Assembly: GCA_019634245.1 (NCBI GenBank)
Contig: JAHQVR010000139.1
Location: 1 to 21,241, forward strand
Direction: 5' to 3'
Origin: Gammaproteobacteria bacterium
Lineage (GTDB): Bacteria; Pseudomonadota; Gammaproteobacteria; Granulosicoccales; Granulosicoccaceae
DNA: 21,241 bases
In this document: piece by piece, positions 1 to 8,298 of the stretch
Layout of the letters: each line of letters opens with the position of its first letter
Numbering within the stretch: the first letter of the stretch is position 1
Notes under the pieces: generated by a model
The model's database searches: none
What the model saw: only the letters and a program-made list of their open reading frames with translations
What the model was told of the DNA's origin: nothing
Made by a program: the position numbers and the translations under genes

Positions 1-271
1 CACAACCGCCGCGCGCAACATTTACCAAGATGGCGTGCTCCCCCATGGCTCGAAACACCTCGTCATCAATCAAATGATGAGTGGCGGCTGAGTAAGGTAC
101 CAGCACAACTAGAAAATCACATTCAGATGCGGCTTCAGATAAAGCCTTTCGCGGATAGATTTTATCGACACCGTCCATGGTTGCTTGACCGTCAGACACG
201 CCTGTTATACACATGCCAAAGGCTTGACAGCGAACGGCCAGTGCTTCTGCAATGGCACCTAGACCCACTAA
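1..271 (-). pseudogene. D-2-hydroxyacid dehydrogenase, internal fragment
   Basis: Read on the minus strand, this stretch gives an uninterrupted frame with the NAD-binding core of a D-isomer-specific 2-hydroxyacid dehydrogenase. It has a Rossmann start (VGLGAIAEALAVR, about 266-228), a middle helix and strand ending in LVVLVPYSAATHHLID, and the family motif LVNVARGG near the left edge. The family would need roughly 140 residues before this point, and none are present: the frame meets a stop at 281-283 and the DNA turns into an ABC ATPase gene on the other strand. The catalytic Arg/Glu/His half lies off the left edge and cannot be judged. Homology is clear by eye; the exact substrate is unknown. 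The 5' loss means it cannot make a complete enzyme from this locus. Confidence 0.8.
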
Positions 272-283
272 TTCTACACATTA
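266..283. other. Recombination or assembly junction between two truncated genes
   Basis: Two unrelated genes on opposite strands meet here, each cut inside its coding region. The ABC ATPase frame has a stop at 269-271, just before its first recognisable residues (F-Y-T-L-L-G-P-S-G). The dehydrogenase frame has a stop on the minus strand at 281-283, just outside its last recognisable residues. No insertion sequence or long repeat is visible at the join. Confidence 0.75.
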
Positions 284-1270
284 CTGGGTCCCAGTGGCTG
301 TGGCAAAACGACCACCTTGAGATGCTTAGCTGGGTTGGAACAGCCTACGACAGGAAAAATATTAGTCGGTGAAAGCGTTGTACATGATTCTAAACAAACC
401 ACCAGTTTGCCTACTCACCGTCGTCCGCTTTCCATGGTGTTTCAATCGTATGCCATTTGGCCTCACTTGACGGTGTTTGAGAACGTGGCATTTCCGCTGC
501 GTGAAGTGCGACCCAAACTCGCTGAAAGCGACATCGAATCTCGGGTCAAAAAGTCACTGGAAATCGTTCAACTCTCGGGCTATGAATCTCGGCCCGCCCC
601 TTTTCTCAGCGGCGGACAACAACAACGTCTGGCATTAGCCCGCGCAATTGTTCGTGAAACACCCGTCGTCTTGTTCGACGAACCGTTGTCAAACCTAGAT
701 GCTAAATTACGGGCTGAAACGCGCTTGGAACTGCGCAATCTCGTCAAACGGCTGGGCATGACTGCACTCTATGTAACTCATGACCAGACAGAGGCTCTTA
801 CCATGGCCGATCGGGTTGCCGTTATGCGAGATGGAGAAATTGTCCAGGAGGCCTCACCGGTTGAGATTTACCAAAAACCCAACTCAAGGTTTGTCGCAAG
901 TTTTATAGGACAATGTAATTTCGCCGAATGCACGGTCGTGCAACCCAGCATTGACGATAATCCAGGCACAGTCGAGTGTGATTGGGGCAGGCTATGTTAT
1001 ATCGATCGAGGAAAACACCAATCTGGCGAAAAGGCTACTATTGCCGTCCGACCAGAAAATGTGCGCCTTGTTGATGAGAATGGATCCGACGAGAGCACGT
1101 TACAGGGATCTGTTTCGGAAATCGTATTTTTGGGTGAGTCCATTGAATGCACTCTAGAGATCGGTGGAACACCTATTGTGGCGCGAATTCATCCCAAGCA
1201 ACAGGTTGCCGTAGGCGACAAAGTTATGGTCGCTATTGCCGCTGAAGATGTGTCGATCGTCATGGCCTGA
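272..1270 (+). pseudogene. ABC transporter ATPase (PotA/FbpC-like), 5'-truncated
   Basis: This is the ATP-hydrolysing subunit of an importer of the polyamine/iron/sugar (CUT1-like) class. Walker A (GPSGCGKTTT, 287-316) follows the junction directly. Then come the Q-loop (MVFQSYAIWPHLTV), the signature LSGGQQQR (about 605-628), Walker B (VVLFDEPLSNLD, from about 664), the H-loop (YVTHDQTEAL) and a C-terminal TOBE-type domain. Homologues have about 25-30 more residues before Walker A, including the A-loop aromatic residue. Here they are replaced by a stop at 269-271. The first ATG in frame (317) lies after Walker A, so no start codon could make a working ATPase. No permease or binding protein is nearby. 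The FQSYAIWPHLTVFENVAFPL wording resembles iron(III) or phosphonate ATPases, but the substrate is not determinable. Confidence 0.85.
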
Positions 1271-1327
1271 TGTGGGTTCTGCTTACGCAGCCTTCATTTC
1301 TGATCTGTCGTCGTCATGTGGGTTCTG
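1270..1327. repeat. 12-bp direct repeat around the chemoreceptor stop codon
   Basis: ATGTGGGTTCTG occurs at 1270-1281 and again at 1316-1327. The second copy is inside the last codons of the chemoreceptor gene; the first lies across the 12-nt gap between that gene and the convergent ABC ATPase gene. This may be a small duplication at the 3' end of the chemoreceptor gene or a scar of a rearrangement. Confidence 0.6.
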
Positions 1328-3892
1328 ACTAAAGTACCCGACTTCCTTCAGCAGTTCACCGGCTTGAGAGCTGGTAGACTGACTGGCAGCAGTGGCTTCC
1401 TCCACCAGTGCGGCGTTTTGCTGAGTGGCATCATCAATTTGAGTAATCGCCTGGCTCACCATTGATATCTCCTCAGACTGCTCTTTACTGCTATTGGATA
1501 TTTCGCCGACGATCTCAGATACCTCGATCACTTGATCTATTATTTCTTGAAGAGTAGACCCAGATTGGCCAACCAACTCTGTACCATTCTGCACGCGCAA
1601 AACACTGTCTTCGATAAGTTCCTTAATTTCCTTTGCAGCGACTGCACTACGTCCCGCCAAATTTCTCACTTCACTGGCGACGACAGCAAATCCTCGACCC
1701 TGATCGCCAGCTCTAGCAGCTTCAACAGAGGCGTTAAGCGCTAATAAATTCGTTTGAAAGGCTATTTCATCAATCACTCCGATGATGTCTGATATTTGCT
1801 TGCTGGACTGATTGATACCACTCATTGCTTCAACCGCTTGTCCTACGATTGCACCGCCGCGTTCGGCTCTCTGGCGCGCATTGGCGACCATTTGATTAGC
1901 TCGGCTCGCACTATCAGCGTTTTGCGTCACAGAGGCTGTTAACTGTTCCATACTCGATGAAGTCTCTTGAAGGCTCGCTGCGGTTGATTCTGTCCGTTTG
2001 CTCAGATCCAAATTGCCTGCGTTTATTTCACGAGAGGCAATGTCCACATTTCGTGCGATCTTCTCCACCCGCGTCATGACATCGCTGAGTTTGTGCACGG
2101 TCTGGTTGGCATCGCGCTTCAGCACTTCGAAGTCCCCTTTCAAGTCGGTGTTAATCGTATGGGATAAATCTCCAGCAGCGATAGCACCGACAAATTCAGA
2201 CATTTCCCCAGTAACCAAGCTTGTTACATCCAGCAGCTGATTGATACCCTCAGCTAACTTGGCATACACACTGTCTTTGTTCCCGACATCAATCCGCACC
2301 GAAAGAGCACCCTCGTTTGCTGATCTGACGGCATTGGCCACCTCCTGTATGACCGCTCGCTCTCCGGTTATATCCTTTAACTCCATTGAGTAGCCGACAT
2401 GATCACCTGTTTCATTGAATGTTTGACTGACATCGATCTGCGCAGTTCGATCAGCATAAGTAACCTCGTCCGTATAACACTCGGTAGTGGATTCAATAAA
2501 AGTTCGAAAGGAGACTGAATCGTTTGAGAAATCGAAAATCGAACACTCCGTGAGATCGTTTGAGGCAAACGACGGACAGATCTGAGATAATTCGTGGCGA
2601 TATTGATTGAAATACTTGTTCATAGCCTCATTTACAAATGTAATGCTGCCAGTGCTGTCGGCAACCATTACAGGTGTCGATAGCTTATCCAAACCATCCC
2701 GTAGCCGAAGAACCCTGGACATAGTATTGTGTTCGCTCTCAATTCTTTGTCTAAGGTTGTCCTGCATAGTGGACATAAGAGCCAAAGTGCTGGTTTGACT
2801 CTTAACCTGGATTGAATTTTCCAAATTCCCGTTGGCAATATTGGTTGCGACCCGATTGAGAACGATGGGATCTGCGCCCAATTGATTCATGACTCGACGT
2901 ATAAGAAAATACCCAAACAGCACGCAACAGGCGAAACACCCAAGAACCACAGCAAGTGTATAATTGAATGTAACCCCTGCATTACTGGCCGATTTCTCGG
3001 CTGAGGTGCGTAAATCGGTTGATAGTGTATCTTCAATATTTTTTAGCAGGTTTATCTTATCTGTTTGTACGCGGAACCACTCAGCAGCATCGATATTAAA
3101 CCCTTGGGACTTTTGAAAAGCCAGTTCTCGCATTCGTTTAGTCTCAGCCACCGAGGCACCCGACAAGGTCGCTACGTAATACTCTCGCTGTTGTTCTGTA
3201 GCCAAGGACAGAAATACACTCATATAGGTATCCTGTTCGGAGACCAATTTTTGAAAACGAGTAGACATATCATCCGATAATTCGTTCTTGGAGAACGCCG
3301 AAGCCAGCACTGCTCGCTCAATGCCTGCGCGCTCTTTACTTTGTATAAACGATACGTAGGCCGATCCGGCATTGCTGAGCGCTCCAACACTACTGAGCTT
3401 TGGCAACTGGCCTATTAAGTTGATATAGCTTCGATTAATACCGGTGTAGTATCCGATCGCAGCCCCTACCGCTAATCCCTGAGCATCAATTTTGGCGCGC
3501 ATGTCGGGCATCTTCGCCAGCTCTGAGGCACCAAAATCTAGAATTGAATTCAAACTAGAGCCAAATTTATCCCGCTCAAAGGTGCTTAAGTAGGATTTAA
3601 GCTCTTTCAATCGCTCATCGGTAAGTTTGCGTTGAGCAACCAGACTATCCGCGAATTTAGCGCCTTTACTGGTTAGGAACCCGGCGGTCATCCCGCGTTC
3701 TTTCTGCAGCTCATGGATAAGCCGGCTGGAGACCACGCCAAGCTCCGCAAGCTCGATAAAGTTCAAAGACTGCTCTCTCTGAGCCGACAATTTTCGGAGC
3801 TCGTACTGAGCAATACCCGCCAGTGCGAGCAATGGCAACAATAATAACAATACGAGTTTGGCTTTGAGGCTAAGCTTTGATTGGGAGCTCAT
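1283..3892 (-). CDS. Methyl-accepting chemotaxis protein with NIT-type sensor domain
   Basis: This is a membrane chemoreceptor of 869 residues that signals to CheA/CheW. A first membrane helix (about 10-28) is followed by a periplasmic domain with the signature HELQKERGMTAGFLTSKGA (about 60-78). That signature is typical of the nitrate/nitrite-sensing (NIT, PF08376) family and the domain runs to about residue 300. A second helix (about 310-330) leads to HAMP, then a PAS-like domain (about 395-520, MVADSTGSITFVNEAMNKYF). A second HAMP-like segment and the long signalling coiled coil follow, with the conserved tip EIAFQTNLLALNASVEAARAG near residue 720. No C-terminal CheR-binding pentapeptide is seen; the protein ends in SEMKAA. 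It stands alone, with a sigma-28-type promoter upstream. Ligand: nitrate or nitrite is the family expectation, not proven here. Confidence 0.93.
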   Translation of the reverse strand: MSSQSKLSLKAKLVLLLLLPLLALAGIAQYELRKLSAQREQSLNFIELAELGVVSSRLIHELQKERGMTAGFLTSKGAKFADSLVAQRKLTDERLKELKSYLSTFERDKFGSSLNSILDFGASELAKMPDMRAKIDAQGLAVGAAIGYYTGINRSYINLIGQLPKLSSVGALSNAGSAYVSFIQSKERAGIERAVLASAFSKNELSDDMSTRFQKLVSEQDTYMSVFLSLATEQQREYYVATLSGASVAETKRMRELAFQKSQGFNIDAAEWFRVQTDKINLLKNIEDTLSTDLRTSAEKSASNAGVTFNYTLAVVLGCFACCVLFGYFLIRRVMNQLGADPIVLNRVATNIANGNLENSIQVKSQTSTLALMSTMQDNLRQRIESEHNTMSRVLRLRDGLDKLSTPVMVADSTGSITFVNEAMNKYFNQYRHELSQICPSFASNDLTECSIFDFSNDSVSFRTFIESTTECYTDEVTYADRTAQIDVSQTFNETGDHVGYSMELKDITGERAVIQEVANAVRSANEGALSVRIDVGNKDSVYAKLAEGINQLLDVTSLVTGEMSEFVGAIAAGDLSHTINTDLKGDFEVLKRDANQTVHKLSDVMTRVEKIARNVDIASREINAGNLDLSKRTESTAASLQETSSSMEQLTASVTQNADSASRANQMVANARQRAERGGAIVGQAVEAMSGINQSSKQISDIIGVIDEIAFQTNLLALNASVEAARAGDQGRGFAVVASEVRNLAGRSAVAAKEIKELIEDSVLRVQNGTELVGQSGSTLQEIIDQVIEVSEIVGEISNSSKEQSEEISMVSQAITQIDDATQQNAALVEEATAASQSTSSQAGELLKEVGYFSQNPHDDDRSEMKAA

Positions 3893-3965
3893 TAGGTTGA
3901 ATCATCCTTAATTCATCTAATTTAGTTAGTCGATCCAGAGGGCCAACAGAATGGATCTCACTATG

Positions 3966-3992
3966 TTAGCGGCAGGGAATCTCGAAAATTGA
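3966..3992 (-). promoter_or_regulatory. Sigma-28 (FliA) type promoter of the chemoreceptor gene
   Basis: Read on the minus strand the site is TCAATTTT, 11 nt, then GCCGCTAA. Against the enterobacterial consensus TAAAGTTT-N11-GCCGATAA this matches 6 of 8 and 7 of 8 positions with exact spacing. It lies about 74 nt upstream of the chemoreceptor start, and chemoreceptor genes are classic late flagellar (FliA) targets. Confidence 0.7.
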
Positions 3993-4058
3993 GTAATATT
4001 CCGTATTCCAGCCTATCGAGGCAGGCAACTAGTGTTAGTAGAGGGTCGGGAAAAGGTA

Positions 4059-4084
4059 GATCAGCCGGATCAATCACGCTGATC
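4059..4084. repeat. 7-bp inverted repeat (GATCAGC/GCTGATC)
   Basis: Perfect arms at 4059-4065 and 4078-4084 with a 12-nt loop. It lies downstream of the glycosyltransferase remnant and upstream of the chemoreceptor promoter. It may be a second weak hairpin of the terminator region or an operator; function unknown. Confidence 0.45.
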
Positions 4085-4127
4085 AGGGTGCTTTGAGGTG
4101 CACGAAGTACGCCGTCACCGGCAGAAC

Positions 4128-4149
4128 CACAGGGCCTGAAGGCCTTGTG
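4128..4149 (-). terminator. Hairpin downstream of the glycosyltransferase unit
   Basis: A 9-bp stem (CACAGGGCC at 4128-4136, GGCCTTGTG at 4141-4149, one G-T pair) closes on the tetraloop TGAA. It starts 13 nt beyond the stop codon of the remnant frame at 4163. There is no good U-tract on either strand, so it may be a Rho-assisted or RNA-stabilising hairpin. Confidence 0.55.
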
Positions 4150-4162
4150 ACTGGGATTTCGC

Positions 4163-4372
4163 CTATGATGCCTCGGCGAAGTTAGTTAAGGCTGTTTCAG
4201 GCATTAGCGACCTATTCCCGCTGGCTTCAATAGTCTGCGAGTTTGCTCGACGCCGCTTGAAATGAATAGTGTCAGGAACAATTTTGTGTACAAAGCCTGC
4301 TGCAATGGTTTCACAGTTCCAGTGCCAATCCTCGTCAGGGTAGTTTTGATAAAACCGTGGCAGGTAGCTCAA
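4163..4372 (-). pseudogene. C-terminal remnant of a second glycosyltransferase
   Basis: In a frame different from the gene above it, this stretch reads as the tail of a family-2 type glycosyltransferase. The phrase PDEDWHWNCETIAAG followed by HKIVPDTIHFKRRR resembles the acidic catalytic-base region (E-D-W) and the following strand seen near the end of such enzymes. It starts inside the last 13 codons of the complete glycosyltransferase (4335-5198) and runs on to a stop at 4163, just before a hairpin. It has no start of its own or N-terminal half. It could be the leftover of a neighbouring gene fused by deletion. Less likely, it is a frameshifted extension of the upstream gene. The family call rests on pattern memory, not on a search. 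Confidence 0.5.
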
Positions 4373-5198
4373 CCACTTTATTATCGAAAATCGCGTCGCA
4401 TCTCCAATTTCCTTTGCTGTCTTGAACGGTTTCTGCAACGAAACGAACAGGTTCTTCTTCAAAGTCAAACTCTGCCAGATTTCCACCTGCAATAGCGCGA
4501 GAGATTTTCTTGAACTTCTTTGTCAGTTCACAGGTATCAATGCGCTGATGGCTAGACCAGCCTTTGTCAAGTGCCTCTTTGGACCATTCCAAACCAGCTG
4601 TTAGAGCTCGTCTTCGGTCTGACTCCTCATAATCGATATATTTGGTGTGCACCAAGTAGTAGCCACTGCCGAAATGGGGTGGCAGATCAGAGGTATGAAA
4701 GCCCGGTATCCAATGAATCGGTACTCTTGACGCAAACGGTTTGCACATAAACTTTTCAAACTTTGCGTACCTTCTTTGTTCACCTATTGAGCGGCTGCGG
4801 TCAAACGCAGATTCATCGCCATCAACATCGTGCCAAACATTAAATCCAACGGCGTTTACTGACTTAACTTCCGCCGGTTCGTTTTCGAGTGCTTCGGCCA
4901 AAGTATCGTGGTGTCTGGAAACCACCAGCTCATCGCAATCTGTATAAAAGACCCAATCGAATTCCAATATCAGGGCATTTTGCAGACGAGATACCATGTC
5001 GGCTCTACGACGCTCATCAAAATCAGACCTGGGTAGTCTCAGTACATTGATTCCAGTGAATTCGTCGCGAACGCTAACATCTGAGCCGTGATCGATAACA
5101 AACAATTCACAGCCAGGGCATTGATCAGTATAGTGATTTATCCATATAGGTAAGTTAACTGACTCATTGTATACCATCGTAATTACTGCGATCTTCAT
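4335..5198 (-). CDS. Glycosyltransferase, GT2-like (Glyco_tranf_2_4 type)
   Basis: A cytoplasmic enzyme of 287 residues expected to move a sugar from a nucleotide donor onto a glycan or protein. It begins with the fold's first strand, MKIAVITMVYNESVNLPIWI, and carries the metal-binding DCD motif (D87-C-D89, in FYTDCDELV). It contains the family stretch IGEQRRYAKFEKFMCKP and the GFHT motif, as in the PF13704 group of bacterial glycosyltransferases. Its length is normal for that group, so the stop at 4335 looks genuine even though an out-of-frame glycosyltransferase tail overlaps its 3' end. There is no signal peptide or membrane helix. A near-consensus sigma-54 promoter sits about 42 nt upstream of the start. 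The acceptor cannot be told from sequence. Confidence 0.85.
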   Translation of the reverse strand: MKIAVITMVYNESVNLPIWINHYTDQCPGCELFVIDHGSDVSVRDEFTGINVLRLPRSDFDERRRADMVSRLQNALILEFDWVFYTDCDELVVSRHHDTLAEALENEPAEVKSVNAVGFNVWHDVDGDESAFDRSRSIGEQRRYAKFEKFMCKPFASRVPIHWIPGFHTSDLPPHFGSGYYLVHTKYIDYEESDRRRALTAGLEWSKEALDKGWSSHQRIDTCELTKKFKKISRAIAGGNLAEFDFEEEPVRFVAETVQDSKGNWRCDAIFDNKVVELPATVLSKLP

Positions 5199-5239
5199 AG
5201 AATTGAGTTCTCAGGACAACAAGAAGCGTCTGAACTGGC

Positions 5240-5255
5240 AGCAAACGATGTGCCA
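5240..5255 (-). promoter_or_regulatory. Sigma-54 promoter for the minus-strand glycosyltransferase
   Basis: Read on the minus strand the site is TGGCAC, 5 nt, TTGCT, a full match to the RpoN core TGGCAC-N5-TTGCW. The -12 GC lies at 5241-5242, which predicts a start of transcription near 5230 and a short leader of about 31 nt before the ATG at 5198. Placement and match are both good. Confidence 0.75.
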
Positions 5256-5535
5256 ATTGGTGCTCAAGAGCTTACAAATCTGCACTGATAGAGCCCAAGT
5301 AAAATCGATTCCATAGCGCCAATTTAAAACTCTGGGTAAATAGCGAATTCGAACTCTAATTGATTTCCATTTAGCTAAATATTATCAGTGCTCTTAATTT
5401 TTCATCACAAATTCATTTACCGCCATTTTTCCGGTTAATTCAGCGGTTTAATTCAAGCATCGTGGCCCCGCAATGCCGCCACTTCCATTTTTCCATTGTT
5501 CGGCTTTATGGATATGAATTTCCAGGTTTTGAAAG

Positions 5536-5551
5536 TAGCACGAGTCTTGCA
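5536..5551 (+). promoter_or_regulatory. Sigma-54-like promoter for the plus-strand glycosyltransferase pair
   Basis: TAGCACG, 4 nt, TTGCA matches the RpoN consensus TGGCACG-N4-TTGCW at every specified position but one (A in place of the first G of the -24 GG). The predicted start of transcription is near 5562, some 70 nt before the ATG at 5633. The rest of the 434-nt divergent region (5199-5632) is AT-rich in its middle (about 5330-5460). No other gene was found in it apart from a 15-codon open frame at 5581-5628. Confidence 0.55.
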
Positions 5552-5632
5552 TTGCCAATCATAAGGCACTGATTTCACGGATGGGGTTTTTCATGAACAC
5601 TCACCCCAGCAAGCTCAACGGATCTTAAAACT

Positions 5633-8287
5633 ATGGGTATAACCAACAGACGGCTCAATCAAGCTAAAGTGTTGGACGCTGTTTCAGCAGTTGGACAGCA
5701 GGCAAAGAACGACAGTCAGATTAACAACGATAACGCAGCCCAAAAGACGCTAAATGCCTCATGGCCACCTTCGCCTAAGTGCATTGGCAACATTGAATGC
5801 CTTGACAATGGATTAGTAATCGGTTGGATTGCTACCGTCGAAAACGGCCAATTCCATGGTGGTGTATCGATTTACATTGATGGTCAATTTGCTGGTGAGG
5901 TGGGGGAACTACTTTATCGCCCTGACTTAGATGAGGCAGGTATCGCGGGAGGTTTCGCGATGTTCAAAGTGAACTGCTCCCACTGCATCAATGATGAGAG
6001 CCGGGAATATTCTGTCGCAGCCGTGCAGACAAGCAGTGGTAAACAAGTGCTGTTGTTAGAGGCAGTGCTGATGGGCTACTGTCATACCCCATTGAACCCG
6101 AAAATTTCGCTGTCCCTTTCATCACCCAGTCAAATTGATGGTTGGCAGTATCAGTGCAAACCAGAAACGGGCTTGCACCTAGAACAATACTCTGCTCCGC
6201 AACAGATCGCCGATAAAGCCAGATCTTACCTTCGATTTTCTTGTACAGAGAGTTTTGATATACCTGAAGTACTGAATTTCAGTAGCTCTATCGACATACC
6301 TGAACACGTTATTCTTGATAATTTAGAAATCGGATTTCTGATTCGCAGTGATCGACACACTCCTCTCTGTATTAGTCTCCTCAAGAATGGAGAGGTTATT
6401 TCAGAACTGCAGACCTACGCAGATAATAGCTGGGTGCCCAGAAACCACCGGCTTGAGAATACTAAAGGACTCTTAGCCAAGACTGGAGATCAATTCTCGC
6501 TGCAACTGAGCGTAACTCACCAAGGCCATTCATTTTTCGATGTTGCCTATGTGTGTGTAGCAGAACACGTGTCGTCAGAATTACTAGCCGATTTATTGAT
6601 TGATGAGCCTGACATGGGTTCTTTGCAAGAAGATACGGCTAATAAGGAAATTAATTACATCTCGAATGGCAATCTAGCGACCTGGTCACACGGTTTAGTG
6701 CTCGGTGATTTAAAGGCATCCACACCGATGGCAGATGGTTGGAAGATTTATTGTAGCGAGGAGCAGCAAGCCCAAGTCAATCTGTGCGTCAATGTCTATG
6801 AAGTCCATTCCAAAGGAAGCTCAGATCAACCGGATCAATTACTTGGCATTCGATTAAGAACCAAGGACCTCCTGAATCCTATTAGATTGGAAACCGATGT
6901 CCTAATGTCATTTCTCGAAAAGGACACTCTGGAACTATCGATCGACATCGCCAGTCTTGAGCCAGAAAAAACTAGTAAGATTACTCGCATTGTGCTTCTG
7001 GCTAAAGGCATGGATCGAGAGTGTTTATTACACGTCGTAGCTAAACAAGTTCGGATACGCGGCAATGACACCTTGCGCTTCAGCCTTAACGAGGGAGATA
7101 TGGTCAAAATTCGCCGCGGATGCGCCGGATTTCCATCCATCAAACTTGGAATTGACATCGGTCCGAATACAGAAGTTCTATTCAAGACCATTTCTTTGAC
7201 AAAGGAACTAAAGAGTCAAAGGGCCAATCAACCAGTTTCCACATCCGCAGAATTCAATCAATTTGAGGATGAGGCAGTTTCCTCCCAGATTAGCCTGGTC
7301 AAAGGGCTCGAGTATTGGTCTCAAGAGGATATTGTGACGCCGGAGCAAGGTTATCTGGTTGACCAAAAGCGAATCGCTAAGATAGCGTCTGGTTTGAACG
7401 CAACAACGATGTCACTACCTAAAATTGAGCGGCCCGAAGTAGCCTATCCCAGCGTTGATATTGTAGTGCCCATCTACAATGCACTCGACTCGGTCATTGA
7501 GTGCATTCGTTCCGTTTTCGAAAAAACCACAATTCCATTTACGCTGATTCTTGTCGACGATTGCTCTGCTCCCGAAACCGAGAAATTTCTCTGCGAAATC
7601 GATGCACAATATCAAAACGTTATCAACATACGCAACCAGAAGAATCTCGGCTACACGAAATCGGTGAACGCCGGCCTCACGCGTACCACTTCGGACATCG
7701 TCTGTATTCTCAACAGTGATTGTATAGTCACTGATATGTGGATACAAAAACTGATCGATTGTGTTCGTAGTAGCGACGATATCGGAATTGTCGGCCCACT
7801 TAGTAATGCAGCCAGCTATCAATCCGTACCCAGAATTCACACTAAACCAGGCGACTGGTCATTCAATCCACTCCCCTGCAGCATGCCGCCGCAAGAGTTG
7901 GCCGACCTCATTTCTGAAGTATCTGTCCGAAGCTACCCTTCCGCAGGTGTTATTAACGGTTTTTGTCAGCTCATTACCCGAGCTGTCATTGATCAAATCG
8001 GATTTTTGGATGAAGAATCATTCCCTCGTGGTTTTGGTGAAGAGAATGATTACTGCGCCCGCGCCAAAAAAGCTGGATTTAATATTGTCGTTGCGGACGA
8101 TACCTACGTCTATCATACGAAATCTCAAAGCTTCGGCCATGAAGAGCGTGAAAGACTCTCACAACTGGGGGCTCAAGCTCTCCAGGCTAAACACGCTGAC
8201 GTCGACTGGAACCAAGTTGTCCAGGATCTCGAGCAAGCCCCAGGGCTCATGGAATTGCGTCGTAAGTTGATTTCTCTCGGACATTAA
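5633..8287 (+). CDS. Large multidomain GT2 glycosyltransferase
   Basis: An 884-residue protein whose C-terminal part (about 604-880) is a GT-A family-2 glycosyltransferase. It opens with SVDIVVPIYNALDSVIECI, has the nucleotide/metal motif NSDC near residue 691, and carries the acid motif GEENDYCARAKKAGF near 803. About 600 residues precede it. Residues about 45-115 are a small beta-rich module (IGWIATVENG, VSIYIDGQFAGEV, YRPDLDEAGIAGGF) of a kind often attached to large bacterial glycosyltransferases. Two further beta-sandwich-like stretches follow (about 150-330 and 345-530) that I do not recognise and that may bind carbohydrate. There is no signal peptide or membrane helix. The start at 5633 has a weak GGAT 9 nt upstream. 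The GT4 gene follows 11 nt later, so the two are an operon, probably from the sigma-54-like site at 5536. Substrates unknown. Confidence 0.88.
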   Translation: MGITNRRLNQAKVLDAVSAVGQQAKNDSQINNDNAAQKTLNASWPPSPKCIGNIECLDNGLVIGWIATVENGQFHGGVSIYIDGQFAGEVGELLYRPDLDEAGIAGGFAMFKVNCSHCINDESREYSVAAVQTSSGKQVLLLEAVLMGYCHTPLNPKISLSLSSPSQIDGWQYQCKPETGLHLEQYSAPQQIADKARSYLRFSCTESFDIPEVLNFSSSIDIPEHVILDNLEIGFLIRSDRHTPLCISLLKNGEVISELQTYADNSWVPRNHRLENTKGLLAKTGDQFSLQLSVTHQGHSFFDVAYVCVAEHVSSELLADLLIDEPDMGSLQEDTANKEINYISNGNLATWSHGLVLGDLKASTPMADGWKIYCSEEQQAQVNLCVNVYEVHSKGSSDQPDQLLGIRLRTKDLLNPIRLETDVLMSFLEKDTLELSIDIASLEPEKTSKITRIVLLAKGMDRECLLHVVAKQVRIRGNDTLRFSLNEGDMVKIRRGCAGFPSIKLGIDIGPNTEVLFKTISLTKELKSQRANQPVSTSAEFNQFEDEAVSSQISLVKGLEYWSQEDIVTPEQGYLVDQKRIAKIASGLNATTMSLPKIERPEVAYPSVDIVVPIYNALDSVIECIRSVFEKTTIPFTLILVDDCSAPETEKFLCEIDAQYQNVINIRNQKNLGYTKSVNAGLTRTTSDIVCILNSDCIVTDMWIQKLIDCVRSSDDIGIVGPLSNAASYQSVPRIHTKPGDWSFNPLPCSMPPQELADLISEVSVRSYPSAGVINGFCQLITRAVIDQIGFLDEESFPRGFGEENDYCARAKKAGFNIVVADDTYVYHTKSQSFGHEERERLSQLGAQALQAKHADVDWNQVVQDLEQAPGLMELRRKLISLGH

Positions 8288-8298
8288 TCGGATATATC

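Noticed and set aside
127..372. 81-codon open frame across the left junction
   Set aside because: It is antisense to the dehydrogenase fragment and then out of frame with the ABC ATPase; the peptide has no family features.
317..1270. ABC ATPase starting at ATG 317 as an intact gene
   Set aside because: That start lies after Walker A, which is encoded upstream at 287-316, so the protein could not bind ATP; the gene is better called truncated.
5581..5628. 15-codon open frame (a possible leader peptide) before the large glycosyltransferase
   Set aside because: No clear ribosome-binding site, no run of regulatory codons and no attenuator-like stems were seen.
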